In this document: positions 51,543 to 61,242 of the stretch, in pieces
Layout: each line of letters begins with the position of its first letter
Numbering within the stretch: position 1 is the stretch's first letter
Notes under the pieces: generated by a model
Seen by the model: the letters and a program-made list of their open reading frames with translations, nothing else
Database searches by the model: none
Told to the model about the DNA's origin: nothing
Position numbers and translations under genes: made by a program
Origin: Sphingopyxis macrogoltabida
GTDB lineage: Bacteria > Pseudomonadota > Alphaproteobacteria > Sphingomonadales > Sphingomonadaceae
Assembly (NCBI GenBank): GCA_003241685.1
Contig: QFPJ01000002.1
Location: 1 to 64,000, forward strand
DNA length: 64,000 nt
Direction: 5' to 3'

Positions 51543-53255
51543 TTACGCCGCAACCTCCGTCGCATAGGCGTCGCGATATTTGCTGCGCAGCGAAACCTTG
51601 TCGATCTTCTCGCTCCCCAGCTTGGGCAGCGCGCCTTCGGCCAGCCAGATCTTGATCGGCACCTTATAGGGCGCAAGGCGCGATCCCAGAAATTCCTGCA
51701 GCGCGGTCACGCCCAGATCGCTGCCCGGCTTCAACCACACCACGGCGCCGACGACTTCGCCCAGCCGCTCGTCGGGCAGGCCGAAGACAGCACATTCATT
51801 GACGTCGGCATGTTCGTAGATCGCCGCCTCGACCTCCTGGCAGCTGATATTCTCGCCGCCGCGGATGATGATGTCCTTCTTGCGATCGACGATGAACAGA
51901 TAGCCGTCGGCATCGAGATAGCCAAGGTCGCCCGAACGGAAATAGCCATTGCCGAAAAAGGCCGCCTTCGTCGCGGCGTCATTGTTCCAATAGCCTTCGA
52001 AATTGCACACCGACCGGATGCACACCTCGCCGACCTGCCCCTGCGCCAGCGCATTGCCATTGTCGTCCAGAATGGCGAGATCGACCAACGGCTTCGACGC
52101 GGGGCCCGTCGACAGCGGCTTCTCCACATAATTTTCGTTGATGATGCCGCAACCCACCGCATTGGTTTCGGTAAGGCCATAGCCGAGCAGCGGCTTGCCC
52201 TCGCCCATTTCGGTCGCGAGCCGGCGGACATGTTCGGGCGGGCGCGCCGCGCCGCCGCCGGCATAGCTCTTGCAGGTCGACAGATCGTAATTCTTGCGAT
52301 TCGGATGGACGAGAATCTCGTAACTCATCAACGGTACGCCGACGAAATAATTGACCTGTTCGTCCTGGATCAGCCGCATCGCCTCTTCGGCATTCCATTT
52401 CGGCATCAGCACCAGCTTGCGGCCCAGCGCAAAACTTTGCAGGAAAACCGGGATTTCGGCCGTCACATGGAACAATGGCGTACAAATCAGCGTCGCGGGC
52501 TGAATGTCCGACATCAATCCATCCTGCGTCAGCAGATGGACGATGCTCGCGGTTTGCGTGACATAGTTGAAGATTGCCTGCACGACCGCTTCGTGCCGCG
52601 AATAGGCGCCCTTCGACTGGCCGGTCGAGCCCGAGGTGAAAAGGATGGTGGCCAGATCCTGTCCGGTCAGTTGCGGCAGCGCCGTTTCCGCCGAACCGCC
52701 AGCGTCGGCGATCGGCCGGATCGCCTCGTCGATGGGCCGCGCAATATCCAGCGTCACGACCTTGGCCCCGTGCGACACCCCCGGTTCGGCCAGCCGTGCG
52801 GCGCGCTGCGGATCGGCGATCACCAGCTTCGCCTCCGCATCCTCGATGCCCGCCGCCAGTTCGCCGCCTTGCCACCAGCCGTTGAGCAGCGTCGCGCAGC
52901 CGCCCGCCATCAATATGCCGATATAGGTGACGCACCAGGCATTGGCGTTGCGCATCGCCAGCCCGACGCGGTCGCCGCGCCGGACGCCATGTCCATCGAC
53001 CAGCCCGGCCGCGACCTTGCGCGCGGCGGCATAGACCTGCTTGAAGCTCAGCCGCTCGTCGCCTTCGACCAGGAAGGTGGCATCGCCATGCTGCGCACAA
53101 AAATATGCAACATAATCGACCAGATTGGTCGGCGCATTGGTGATGAACGGCAGTTCGCGACCGTTCCGTTCAACGGTTCCGACCTGGATCGGCCCGCCCG
53201 GACCGGTGATCAACTGGTAGGCGGCGTCCAGACGCAGGTCGAGCGCGGATGGCAT
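51543..53255 (-). CDS. AMP-binding acyl-CoA synthetase
   Basis: A 570-residue adenylate-forming enzyme, probably activating a fatty or aromatic acid to its CoA thioester. The phosphate loop TILFTSGSTGQSKGAYSRHE lies at about residue 205. The YGLTETNAVG motif is at about 360, RSGDLGYLDADGYLFIVDRKKDIIIRGGENI at about 440-470, and the C-terminal catalytic Lys is in LPKLGSEKIDKVSL. Chain specificity cannot be read. Divergent from lgt. Confidence 0.9.
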   Translation of the reverse strand: MPSALDLRLDAAYQLITGPGGPIQVGTVERNGRELPFITNAPTNLVDYVAYFCAQHGDATFLVEGDERLSFKQVYAAARKVAAGLVDGHGVRRGDRVGLAMRNANAWCVTYIGILMAGGCATLLNGWWQGGELAAGIEDAEAKLVIADPQRAARLAEPGVSHGAKVVTLDIARPIDEAIRPIADAGGSAETALPQLTGQDLATILFTSGSTGQSKGAYSRHEAVVQAIFNYVTQTASIVHLLTQDGLMSDIQPATLICTPLFHVTAEIPVFLQSFALGRKLVLMPKWNAEEAMRLIQDEQVNYFVGVPLMSYEILVHPNRKNYDLSTCKSYAGGGAARPPEHVRRLATEMGEGKPLLGYGLTETNAVGCGIINENYVEKPLSTGPASKPLVDLAILDDNGNALAQGQVGEVCIRSVCNFEGYWNNDAATKAAFFGNGYFRSGDLGYLDADGYLFIVDRKKDIIIRGGENISCQEVEAAIYEHADVNECAVFGLPDERLGEVVGAVVWLKPGSDLGVTALQEFLGSRLAPYKVPIKIWLAEGALPKLGSEKIDKVSLRSKYRDAYATEVAA

Positions 53256-53333
53256 CTTCTATCTCTCCTCTTGGTCTCGTCTGCCTTACCCCGTATGGGG
53301 TAGGGCCTCACCTGGGGAAGGGCCCGAGACTAT

Positions 53334-54215
53334 ATGTTTCTTTTTGCAACTTTAGCCGAAACAACACAATATGTGAACTTCAACGCGTTGATGGGCGAAA
53401 ACAGCGAAATCGCCTTCAGCGTCTTCGGCCTGCCGATCCGCTGGTATGCGCTCGCCTACCTCGCCGGCATCTTCCTCGGCTATTGGTATCTGCTGAAGCT
53501 GATCGCCCAGCCAGGCGCTCCGATGGCGCGCCGCCACGCCGACGACATGATCTTCTATGCGATGCTCGGCATCATCCTCGGCGGCCGGATCGGCTATGTG
53601 CTCTTCTATAATCTCGAGGCTTATATACGCGAACCGCTGGCGGTGTTCCGCCTGTGGGACGGCGGCATGTCGCTGCACGGCGGGGTGATCGGCGTCCTCG
53701 TCGCCATCTGGTATGTGACGCGCCGGGAAAAGCTCAATTTCCTGCGTTTCTGCGACTATATTGCCTGCACCATTCCGTTCGGCCTGTTCCTTGGGCGGGC
53801 CGCCAATTTCGTGAACGGCGAACTGTGGGGCCGCACGACCGACGTGCCGTGGGCGATCATCTTTCCGGACAGCGGCACGATGATGCCGCGGCACCCGAGC
53901 CAGCTTTACGAAGCGGGGCTCGAAGGCCTGCTGATGATGGCGATCCTCGCCTTTCTGTTCTGGCGCACCGACGCGCGCTACAAGCCCGGCTTCCTCGTCG
54001 GCATGGCCTCAGTCATCTATGGTTTCAGCCGTTTCTTCGTCGAATTTTTCCGCGAACCCGACGTTCAGCGCCAGTGGGTCGTCGACGCCACCGGCCTGTC
54101 GATGGGCCAGTGGCTGACCGTCCCGATGATCGTCATCGGCCTCTGGCTGGTCGCCACCGCCAAGCGCCGGCGCCAGCGGGTCGAACCGATCGCCGGTCCG
54201 GATGCCGTTGCCTGA
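53334..54215 (+). CDS. lgt: prolipoprotein diacylglyceryl transferase
   Basis: A 293-residue seven-helix membrane enzyme that attaches diacylglycerol to the lipobox Cys of prolipoproteins. The conserved His is in MSLHGGVIGVLV (about residue 108). The Lgt signature GRAANFVNGELWGR is at about 148-161, and RHPSQLYEAGLEG at about 186. It heads a run of genes with overlapping stops and starts. The first ATG was taken; homologues have a similar ATLAE...NF start. Confidence 0.95.
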   Translation: MFLFATLAETTQYVNFNALMGENSEIAFSVFGLPIRWYALAYLAGIFLGYWYLLKLIAQPGAPMARRHADDMIFYAMLGIILGGRIGYVLFYNLEAYIREPLAVFRLWDGGMSLHGGVIGVLVAIWYVTRREKLNFLRFCDYIACTIPFGLFLGRAANFVNGELWGRTTDVPWAIIFPDSGTMMPRHPSQLYEAGLEGLLMMAILAFLFWRTDARYKPGFLVGMASVIYGFSRFFVEFFREPDVQRQWVVDATGLSMGQWLTVPMIVIGLWLVATAKRRRQRVEPIAGPDAVA

Positions 54216-55269
54216 CGCGCCGCCCACGGCGGACGCATTGATCCGGGACCTGTCGTCGGCGCGGCCGATGACGATTGCGGATTATATGGCGCGGGCCAAC
54301 GCGCATTATTATGCGACGCGCGATCCGCTGGGCGCGCAGGGCGATTTCACCACCGCGCCGGAAATCAGCCAGATGTTCGGGGAGATGGTCGGCCTATGGA
54401 TCGCCGACCTGTGGACGCGCGCCGGGCGTCCCGCCTTTCATTATGCCGAACTGGGACCCGGTCGCGGCACGCTGGCCCTCGACGCGCTGCGCGTCATGGC
54501 ACGCTTCGGCTGCATCCCGCTGGGCATCCATCTTGTCGAAACCAGTCCGACATTGCGCGAGGCGCAATCGGCGCGTCTGCCGCAATCGGTCCACCATGAC
54601 GCGGTGGATGCCCTTCCCGACGACGCCCCCCTGCTGATCGTCGCCAACGAATTTTTCGACGCCCTGCCCGTCCATCAATATGTCCGCACCGCGGCGGGAT
54701 GGCGCGAGCGCGAAGTCGTGCGACAGGCGGGACGCCTTGTCGCCGCGCCCGGCGACGTCCCCGCCGACGATTCCGTTCCCGCCGCCCTGCGCGGCGAAGC
54801 GATCGGCGCCATTGTCGAAACCGCGCCGGTATCGGCGGCGATCATGCAGCGCTGCACCTTTCGCCTGATGCGGCAGGGCGGCGCGATGCTGGCGATCGAC
54901 TATGGCTATAGCGGCCCGGCGGCGGGCGACACGTTGCAGGCGGTGAAGGCGCATCGCTACGCCGACGCCTTTGCCGACCCCGGCGAGGCGGATCTGACCG
55001 TCCATGTCGACTTCGCGGCGCTGGCCGACGTCGCGCGGCAGGTCGGCGGGGCGGTCGCCGGACCGGCGACGCAAGGCGCCTGGCTGAACGCGCTCGGCAT
55101 TGCTGCGCGGCTCGACAATCTGGCCGCCGCCGCTCCCGCCCGCGCCGACGACCTTGGCGCACAGGTCGCCCGGCTGACCGGCCCGCAAGCGATGGGCGAT
55201 CTGTTCAAGGTCCTGGCCGTGCACGCGCCCGGATGGCCGCGCCCCGCCGGATTCGAGGATGCGGCATGA
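54202..55269 (+). CDS. MidA/NDUFAF7-like SAM-dependent methyltransferase
   Basis: A 355-residue protein of the DUF185/MidA family. It contains YYATRDPLGAQGDFTTAPEISQMFGEMVGLWIADLW, the SAM-binding YAELGPGRGTLALDALR (about residue 82), IVANEFFDALPVHQYV (about 148) and LAIDYGYSGPAAGDTLQA (about 230). The mitochondrial relative NDUFAF7 methylates an arginine of complex I; bacterial substrates are not established. It overlaps lgt by 14 bases. The lgt-midA-pgeF order is conserved in alphaproteobacteria. Confidence 0.9.
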   Translation: MPLPDAPPTADALIRDLSSARPMTIADYMARANAHYYATRDPLGAQGDFTTAPEISQMFGEMVGLWIADLWTRAGRPAFHYAELGPGRGTLALDALRVMARFGCIPLGIHLVETSPTLREAQSARLPQSVHHDAVDALPDDAPLLIVANEFFDALPVHQYVRTAAGWREREVVRQAGRLVAAPGDVPADDSVPAALRGEAIGAIVETAPVSAAIMQRCTFRLMRQGGAMLAIDYGYSGPAAGDTLQAVKAHRYADAFADPGEADLTVHVDFAALADVARQVGGAVAGPATQGAWLNALGIAARLDNLAAAAPARADDLGAQVARLTGPQAMGDLFKVLAVHAPGWPRPAGFEDAA

Positions 55270-55784
55270 CGCGCGTAACCGTGGCACGCGAAACCGATGC
55301 CGAGGCGCTGTCGCGCTTTGCCGAAGCGTCGTTCGTCGACACTTTCGGCCACATCTACGACCCCGCCGACCTCGCCGCTTTCCTGTCATCCTGGAATCCG
55401 CCGGATCGCATCCGCGCGCAGATCGCCGATCCCGACTGGACGATCGCGATGGTCCGCGATGAACGGGGCATGATTCTGGGTTTCGTCAAGCTGGGGCCCA
55501 TCGATTTCGATCTGCCCCCGGGACAGCCGTCCGCCGGGGCCACCGAACTGCATCAACTCTATGTCGCGGCCGCCGCGAAGGGCACCGGGGTCGCCGCCGC
55601 GCTGATGGAATGGGGGATCGCGTGGGCGCGCGCCCGCGCATCGATCCTCTACCTGTCCGTCTTCACCGAAAATCCGCGCGCCCAGGCCTTCTACCGGCGC
55701 TATGGCTTCGTCGATGTCGGCCGCAACGCCTTTCGCGTCGGCAATCATGTCGACGAAGACCGTATCTGGAGGCTCGATCTGTGA
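55266..55784 (+). CDS. GNAT family N-acetyltransferase
   Basis: A 172-residue GNAT. Acetyl-CoA binding is seen in ELHQLYVAAAAKGTGVAAALMEW (about residues 98-120, the variant of Q/RxxGxG/A), with YLSVFTENPRAQAFYRRYGFVDVGR in the C-terminal half. Close relatives act on protein N-termini or small amines; the target is unknown. The start overlaps the midA stop as ATGA, and the next gene overlaps its own stop as GTGA. Confidence 0.9.
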   Translation: MTRVTVARETDAEALSRFAEASFVDTFGHIYDPADLAAFLSSWNPPDRIRAQIADPDWTIAMVRDERGMILGFVKLGPIDFDLPPGQPSAGATELHQLYVAAAAKGTGVAAALMEWGIAWARARASILYLSVFTENPRAQAFYRRYGFVDVGRNAFRVGNHVDEDRIWRLDL

Positions 55785-56548
55785 CGGCGCCCTTTACGAC
55801 GGCCGCATCGCTCGGCGGCATCGCACACGGTTTCTTCGGACGCCGTGGCGGCGTGTCGACCGGCGCCCTCGCCTCGCTCAATTGCGGCCTCGGTTCGGGG
55901 GACGATCCCGCTTTGATCGCGGAAAACCGGCGCCGCGTCGTTGATGCGGTTCTGCCCGGCGCCGCGTTGGCGGGGCTGTATCAGGTCCATGGCAATCGCT
56001 GCATCACCATCGATGCGGACAGCGACCTGGCCGACAGGCCCGAAGCCGATGCGCTGGCCACCGCCACGCCGGGCATCCTGCTGGGCATATTGACCGCCGA
56101 CTGCGTGCCCGTCCTGTTTGCCGATGCCGGGGCCGGAGTGATCGGCGCCGCCCATGCGGGGTGGAAGGGCGCCATTGCCGGCGTCACCGACGCGACACTG
56201 GCCGCGATGGAAGCCCTCGGCGCGTCGCGCGCCGACATCGCGGTCGCCATCGGCCCGTGCATCGGCCGGTCGTCCTATGAGGTCGACGATGGCTTCGTCG
56301 CGCGCTTTGTCGCCGATGACCCGGCGAACGAACGCTTCTTTGCTGGCGGGCGGGCCGGGCACGCGCAGTTCGACATCGCCGCCTATGTCGCCGCGCGGCT
56401 GGCGGCGGCGGGCGTGACGCGAATTGCCATCGGCGGCCAGGACACCTATGCCGGGGCGGACGATTATTTCAGCTATCGCCGGGCGTGCCACCAGAACGAA
56501 AACAGCTATGGCCGCCAATTGTCGGTGATCGGTCTGGGGGATGGATGA
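55781..56548 (+). CDS. pgeF: peptidoglycan editing factor PgeF (YfiH/laccase-domain) family
   Basis: A 255-residue PF02578 protein. The zinc and catalytic residues are visible in LYQVHGNRC, ILTADCVPVLF (Cys, about residue 108) and GAAHAGWKGAIAG (His, about 125), with IGPCIGRSSYEV downstream. Members were annotated as laccases. They are now known as purine nucleoside phosphorylases or as editing factors removing mis-incorporated residues from peptidoglycan precursors. It starts at GTG, because only that codon overlaps the GNAT stop and precedes the conserved domain. Confidence 0.9.
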   Translation: MTAPFTTAASLGGIAHGFFGRRGGVSTGALASLNCGLGSGDDPALIAENRRRVVDAVLPGAALAGLYQVHGNRCITIDADSDLADRPEADALATATPGILLGILTADCVPVLFADAGAGVIGAAHAGWKGAIAGVTDATLAAMEALGASRADIAVAIGPCIGRSSYEVDDGFVARFVADDPANERFFAGGRAGHAQFDIAAYVAARLAAAGVTRIAIGGQDTYAGADDYFSYRRACHQNENSYGRQLSVIGLGDG

Positions 56549-57951
56549 CACGCACGCGCCTGCTCGGGCTGATCGGCGGCCTCGCCCTATTCCTGCTCAT
56601 GCTGCTCTTGCCGCCGCCGGAGGGGATGAGCCTGCCCGCATGGCGGATCGCCGCGCTGACGCTGCTGATGGCGGCATGGTGGATGACGGAGGCCCTGCCG
56701 CTGACCGTAACCGCGCTGCTGCCTTTTCTGGTCGTGCCCTTTGCGGGCGTGATGTCGGCGAAGGACATCGCCAACCAATATTATGACCCGATATTGTTCC
56801 TGATCCTGGGCGGCGCCTTTCTGGCGCTTGCCATCGAACGCGTGGGGCTGCATCGCCGTCTCGCACTCGCCCTGCTCAAGCTCGCACCGCCGACGCCCAG
56901 GGGCCTGCTGTTCGCCTTCATGACGGCGACCGCGCTGCTGTCGATGCTGATTTCGAACACCTCGACAACGCTGATCATGGTGCCGATCGCGCTGGCGGTG
57001 CTGCGCGCGGGCGGGGTCGAGGCCGCGGAAACACGCGGGTTCGCCGGCGCGGTGATGATGGGCATCGCCTTTTCGGCGTCGATCGGCGGTCTGGGAACGC
57101 TGGTCGGCAGCCCGACCAACGCCATCGCCGCCGGCCTGATCGAACGTGCGCTGAACGTCCATATCGGCTTTGCCCTGTGGGCCGCCTACGGCATCCCGGT
57201 CGTCATCATCGCGGTGCCCGCAGCGATGTGGATTCTCGCGCGGGTTCAGCGACTCGGCGACCATCCGTTCGACGGCCCGGCCGCGTCGCAGGCGCTCGGC
57301 CATCAGGCGATCTGGTCGACCGCCGAACGCCGTGTCGTCCCGATCGTCACGCTGGTCGTCGGCCTGTGGATGCTGCAGCCGCTGATCGAACCGCTGGTCC
57401 CCGCGGGCGCGCTGACCGACGGGACGATCGCCGTCGCGGGCAGCCTGCTGCTCTTCGTGCTGCCCGACGGCAGCGGCCGGCCGCTGCTGATCTGGAAAGA
57501 GGCCGACCGGGCGCCATGGGGCGTCATCATGCTGTTCGGCGGCGGCCTGGCGCTGGCCGCCGCGATCACCGAAAGCGGCCTCGCCGCCTGGCTGGGCGGC
57601 GTTCTGGCGCCGCTCGGTTCGATGCCGACGATCCTGCTGGCCGCGATCATCGTCGCGCTGACCATCCTCGTCACCGAATTCGCCAGCAACGTCGCGACCG
57701 CCAGCGGCATCATGCCGGTGCTGGCGGCGCTGATCGCGGCGACCGGCGCCGATCCGATCCTGCTCGCCCTGCCCGTCGCCATGGCCGCCAGCTGGGGCTT
57801 CATGCTGCCGTCGGGCACGGGCCCCAACGCGATTGCCTGGGCCACCGAGCATATCGCCCTGCCCCGCCAGCTCGCGGCCGGTCTGGCGCTCGACATCATC
57901 GGCGTGCCGCTGCTGATCGGCGTCATATGGGGCGTGGCGCTGATCCTGTGA
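56545..57951 (+). CDS. SLC13/DASS family anion transporter
   Basis: A 468-residue divalent-anion:sodium symporter-like carrier. The paired substrate motifs appear as LISNTSTTLIMVPIALAV (about residue 137) and TEFASNVATASGIMPVLAAL (about 375), the SNT-type hairpins that bind Na+ and dicarboxylate. Others are GGLGTLVGSPTNAIA (about 180) and WGFMLPSGTGPNAIAWATEH (about 415). It probably imports C4-dicarboxylates, citrate or sulfate. The start overlaps the pgeF stop as ATGA. Confidence 0.92.
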   Translation: MTRTRLLGLIGGLALFLLMLLLPPPEGMSLPAWRIAALTLLMAAWWMTEALPLTVTALLPFLVVPFAGVMSAKDIANQYYDPILFLILGGAFLALAIERVGLHRRLALALLKLAPPTPRGLLFAFMTATALLSMLISNTSTTLIMVPIALAVLRAGGVEAAETRGFAGAVMMGIAFSASIGGLGTLVGSPTNAIAAGLIERALNVHIGFALWAAYGIPVVIIAVPAAMWILARVQRLGDHPFDGPAASQALGHQAIWSTAERRVVPIVTLVVGLWMLQPLIEPLVPAGALTDGTIAVAGSLLLFVLPDGSGRPLLIWKEADRAPWGVIMLFGGGLALAAAITESGLAAWLGGVLAPLGSMPTILLAAIIVALTILVTEFASNVATASGIMPVLAALIAATGADPILLALPVAMAASWGFMLPSGTGPNAIAWATEHIALPRQLAAGLALDIIGVPLLIGVIWGVALIL

Positions 57952-58019
57952 CGGTGCGGAACCGGTTTCATGGGAAACCAATGCTGCTATAGACGGCGCC
58001 TGTATCGAAGGAGCATCCC

Positions 58020-59312
58020 ATGGCCATGCGCGGCAAACCCAAGGCGGACATCAAGACCATCGGCGGCCGGGAGATCAGCCCCGCCACGCTGATGATGGGG
58101 CATGGCTATGACCCGGTCCTGTCCGAAGGGTCGTTGAAACCGCCGATCTTCCTGACATCCACCTTCGCCTTTGAAAATGCCGCGGCGGGCAAACGCTTCT
58201 TCGAACATATCACCGGCAAGCGGCAGGGCCCGGCCGACGGCCTGGTCTACTCGCGCTTTAACGGCCCGAATCAGGAGATTTTGGAGGATCGCCTGTCGGT
58301 CTGGGACGGCGCCGACGACGCGCTGGTCTTTTCCAGCGGCATGTCGGCGATCGCGACGCTGCTCCTGGCGCTGTGCAACCAGAATGACGTCGTCGTCCAT
58401 TCGGGTCCGCTCTATGCGGCTACCGAGACGCTGATCGCGCGCATCCTGTCGCGCTTCGGCGTCAGCTTCCTTGATTTTCCGGCCGGCGCCTCGCGCGTGG
58501 AGATCGACCAAATCCTCGATCGTGCGAACGCGCTCGCGGCAGAAAAGGGCGGCAAGGTCGCGCTCGTCTATCTGGAAAGTCCCGCCAACCCGACGAACGC
58601 GCTGGTCGATGTCGAAGCCGTGCGCGCGGCACGCGATGCCATCTTCACCGGCGAACAGAAACCGGCGATCGCGATCGACAACACCTTCCTTGGGCCGCTG
58701 TGGCAGCAACCGTTGAAACAGGGCGCCGAACTGATCGTCTACAGCCTGACCAAATATGCCGGGGGTCATTCCGACCTTGTCGCCGGCGCGGTGTCGGGCG
58801 ACCAGCGGCTGATCGATCTCATCCGCCCGATGCGCAACACAATCGGCACGATCTGCGACCCCAACACCGCGTGGATGCTGCTGCGCAGCCTGGAGACGCT
58901 GGAACTGCGCATGAGCCGCGCGGGCGAAAACGCGCTGAAGGTCTGCACCTTCCTGCGCGATCATCCGAAGGTCGAAGGGCTCGGCTATCTGGGCTTCATC
59001 GCCGATCCGCGGCAGAAGGATATTTTCGACCGCCATTGCAGCGGCGCCGGATCGACCTTCTCGCTGTTCATCAAGGGCGGCGAGGCGGAGAGTTTCCGTT
59101 TCCTCGACGCGCTGAAGATCGCGAAACTGGCGGTCAGCCTGGGCGGCACCGAAACGCTCGCCAGCCATCCGGCGGCGATGACCCATCTGTCGGTGCCCGA
59201 CGAGCGCAAGAAGGCGCTCGGCATCACCGACAATCTGGTGCGCGTGTCGATCGGCATCGAAGACGCCGACGACCTGATCGCCGATTTCGGGCAGGCGCTG
59301 GAGGCGGTCTAA
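58020..59312 (+). CDS. cystathionine gamma-synthase/methionine gamma-lyase family PLP enzyme
   Basis: A 430-residue Cys/Met-metabolism PLP enzyme. LVYSRFNGPNQEILEDRLSVWDGADDALVFSSGMSAI (about residues 75-112) supplies the cofactor phosphate site. IAIDNTFLGPLWQQPL (about 219) carries the PLP-nitrogen Asp, and YSLTKYAGGHSD (about 241) the Schiff-base Lys. The sequence is a longer subgroup usually labelled cystathionine gamma-synthase family protein; gamma-lyase activity is equally possible. It converges on the HAD gene with a four-base stop overlap. Confidence 0.9.
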   Translation: MAMRGKPKADIKTIGGREISPATLMMGHGYDPVLSEGSLKPPIFLTSTFAFENAAAGKRFFEHITGKRQGPADGLVYSRFNGPNQEILEDRLSVWDGADDALVFSSGMSAIATLLLALCNQNDVVVHSGPLYAATETLIARILSRFGVSFLDFPAGASRVEIDQILDRANALAAEKGGKVALVYLESPANPTNALVDVEAVRAARDAIFTGEQKPAIAIDNTFLGPLWQQPLKQGAELIVYSLTKYAGGHSDLVAGAVSGDQRLIDLIRPMRNTIGTICDPNTAWMLLRSLETLELRMSRAGENALKVCTFLRDHPKVEGLGYLGFIADPRQKDIFDRHCSGAGSTFSLFIKGGEAESFRFLDALKIAKLAVSLGGTETLASHPAAMTHLSVPDERKKALGITDNLVRVSIGIEDADDLIADFGQALEAV

Positions 59313-60046
59313 CGGCCGCGCCGCGCGCGCCAGTCGACGACCTGCCACCCCATGGCGGGTGCCAGCATCTTGAGTTTCCGCGACGGCGTCGTCGCGACCG
59401 CCTCGTCCGCGAAATGCAGCATCGGCTGGTCGGACACATGGTCGGAATAGGCCCGGATATGGGCGTCTTCCCGCGTAATCGCATTGTCGGCGAGCCAGCC
59501 GGAAATCCGCGCGAATTTGGCGTCGCCATAGCAATTGTCGCCCGACAATCGGGCATGGACATGGTCGGCGCCGTCCACTTCGTCCAGCCGCGTCGCCAGC
59601 ACATCGTCGATGCCAAGCCGCCGCGCGATCGCATCGACATACAGGTGAAAGGACGCGGTCGCGAGCAGGACGCGATACCCCGCGTCGCGGTCCGCCGCGA
59701 TCTGGTCCAGCGCCGCCGGATGCAGGCCGCGCGCCACCACCTTGTCGGCATAGCTTTCGGCAAGCGGCGCGATTTCGGCGCGGCTGAAGCTTTTGCCCAC
59801 CAGCAAACGCAGGTTGATCGCCTTCAGCCGCGACCGATCGATCAGCCGCAGCATATAGGCGAGCCCCGCCAGCGCGACGAACGGCAACAGCAACAGGCGC
59901 CATTGCTGGCGTCGCCGCACGACGTGCATCAGGAAGCCGCTATATGTCCCCGCACGGGTGATCGTCCGGTCCATGTCGTACATCGCAACACGGTGGACAT
60001 GCGGCGCGGCGCTGGAAACAGTCGGGGTGCGGGCGGGATTTTCCAT
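59309..60046 (-). CDS. HAD-IB family phosphatase (SerB-like)
   Basis: A 245-residue haloacid-dehalogenase phosphatase with motif I YDMDRTITRAGTYSGF (catalytic Asp pair), motif II VLLATASFHLYVDAIA and a motif IV variant YSDHVSDQPML. The insertion between motifs I and II (WRLLLLPFVALAGLAYMLRL) is hydrophobic, as in the SerB-like HAD-IB group that includes lyso-lipid phosphatases. TAAGGA fits either of two adjacent ATGs; the second was taken. The substrate may be phosphoserine or a lipid phosphate. Confidence 0.87.
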   Translation of the reverse strand: MENPARTPTVSSAAPHVHRVAMYDMDRTITRAGTYSGFLMHVVRRRQQWRLLLLPFVALAGLAYMLRLIDRSRLKAINLRLLVGKSFSRAEIAPLAESYADKVVARGLHPAALDQIAADRDAGYRVLLATASFHLYVDAIARRLGIDDVLATRLDEVDGADHVHARLSGDNCYGDAKFARISGWLADNAITREDAHIRAYSDHVSDQPMLHFADEAVATTPSRKLKMLAPAMGWQVVDWRARRGR

Positions 60047-60135
60047 CATCCTTTCCTTAGGCGCGGAGCGGTTCGTCGCCAAGCGACGGGATTCGCTTGC
60101 CGTCATTCGCCAAATAATACAATGTCGTCGGCGTA

Positions 60136-61242
60136 ATGGTGGCCAGGGCGGACTTCGAACATAGCGATGGCGCCAACGGTGCCGAGGTTCGCTTCACCGG
60201 CCGGTTGACGCTGGCACGGCTCGGCGATCTGCCGGCGCGGCTCGACGCTTTGGGACCGATCGCCTCCCTCGACCTCAGCGCCATCGAACGCATCGATACC
60301 GTGGGTGCATGGATCGTCACGCGCACGGCGAGCGAGCATGACGCCAGGATTACCGGCACCGGCGCGGAGGCGAAGCGGCTGCTGGAGGCGCTGGCCCAGG
60401 ACAAGAGCGAATATCGCGTCCACCGCGACCGCCGCCCCGCCTGGGCGCGGATGCTGGAGCAGGTCGGCGAGGCAAGCTCCGCCATATGGGGCGAGCTGCT
60501 CGGCATCGTCGGTTTTTTCGGTGCGATGATCGTCGCACTGCTGACGCAGATCCGGGCGCGCCGGCGCATCCGCTGGAACGCGATCGTCATGCGGTTTCAG
60601 GCCGTCGGCGTCGATGCGCTGCCGATCATCGGCCTGATGAGTTTCCTGATCGGCATCGTCATCGCGCAACAGGGCGCCGTCCAGCTCCGCCAGTTCGGGC
60701 TGGAGGTGTTCACGATCAATCTGGTCGGTCGCGCCTCGATCCGCGAACTGGGCCTGTTGATGACCGCGATCATGGTCGCGGGCCGCTCGGGTTCGGCCTT
60801 CGCGGCGCAGATCGGCACGATGAAGCTGACCGAGGAAGTCGATGCGATGCGCACGATCGGCGTTTCGCCGATGGAAGCGATCGTGCTGCCGCGCGTCGCG
60901 GCATCGACGATCACCATGCCGCTGCTCGGTTTCTATGCCAGCCTCTGCGCGATCGCCGGCGGCGGTGCCTTTTGCTGGGTGGGGCTGGAAATTCCGCCAC
61001 TGACCTATATCCAGCGGCTGCGCGAAATCATCCCGATGACCGATTTCTGGATCATGCTGATCAAGGCGCCGGTCTTTGGCATATTGATCGGCGTCACCGG
61101 CTGTTACGAAGGAATGCAGGTACGCCAGAATGCCGAGGAAGTCGGCCGCCGGACGACATCGGCCGTCGTCGCCGCGATTTTCCTCGTCATCGTTCTCGAC
61201 GCCTTTTTCGCCGTCTTCTTCTCGTCGATCGGGTGGAACTGA
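60136..61242 (+). CDS. mlaE: MlaE-family ABC permease with N-terminal STAS-like domain
   Basis: A 368-residue fusion. Residues 1-100 resemble a STAS/MlaB domain (FTGRLTLARLGDLPARLDALGPIASLDLSAIERIDTVGAWIV). Residues 120-368 are the MlaE permease with IGLMSFLIGIVIAQQGAVQLRQFG, GRSGSAFAAQIGTMKLTEEVDAMRTIGVSP and GCYEGMQVRQNAEEVGRRTTSAVV. It forms the inner-membrane core of an MCE phospholipid transporter with the ATPase and MlaD-like proteins encoded directly downstream. Confidence 0.92.
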   Translation: MVARADFEHSDGANGAEVRFTGRLTLARLGDLPARLDALGPIASLDLSAIERIDTVGAWIVTRTASEHDARITGTGAEAKRLLEALAQDKSEYRVHRDRRPAWARMLEQVGEASSAIWGELLGIVGFFGAMIVALLTQIRARRRIRWNAIVMRFQAVGVDALPIIGLMSFLIGIVIAQQGAVQLRQFGLEVFTINLVGRASIRELGLLMTAIMVAGRSGSAFAAQIGTMKLTEEVDAMRTIGVSPMEAIVLPRVAASTITMPLLGFYASLCAIAGGGAFCWVGLEIPPLTYIQRLREIIPMTDFWIMLIKAPVFGILIGVTGCYEGMQVRQNAEEVGRRTTSAVVAAIFLVIVLDAFFAVFFSSIGWN

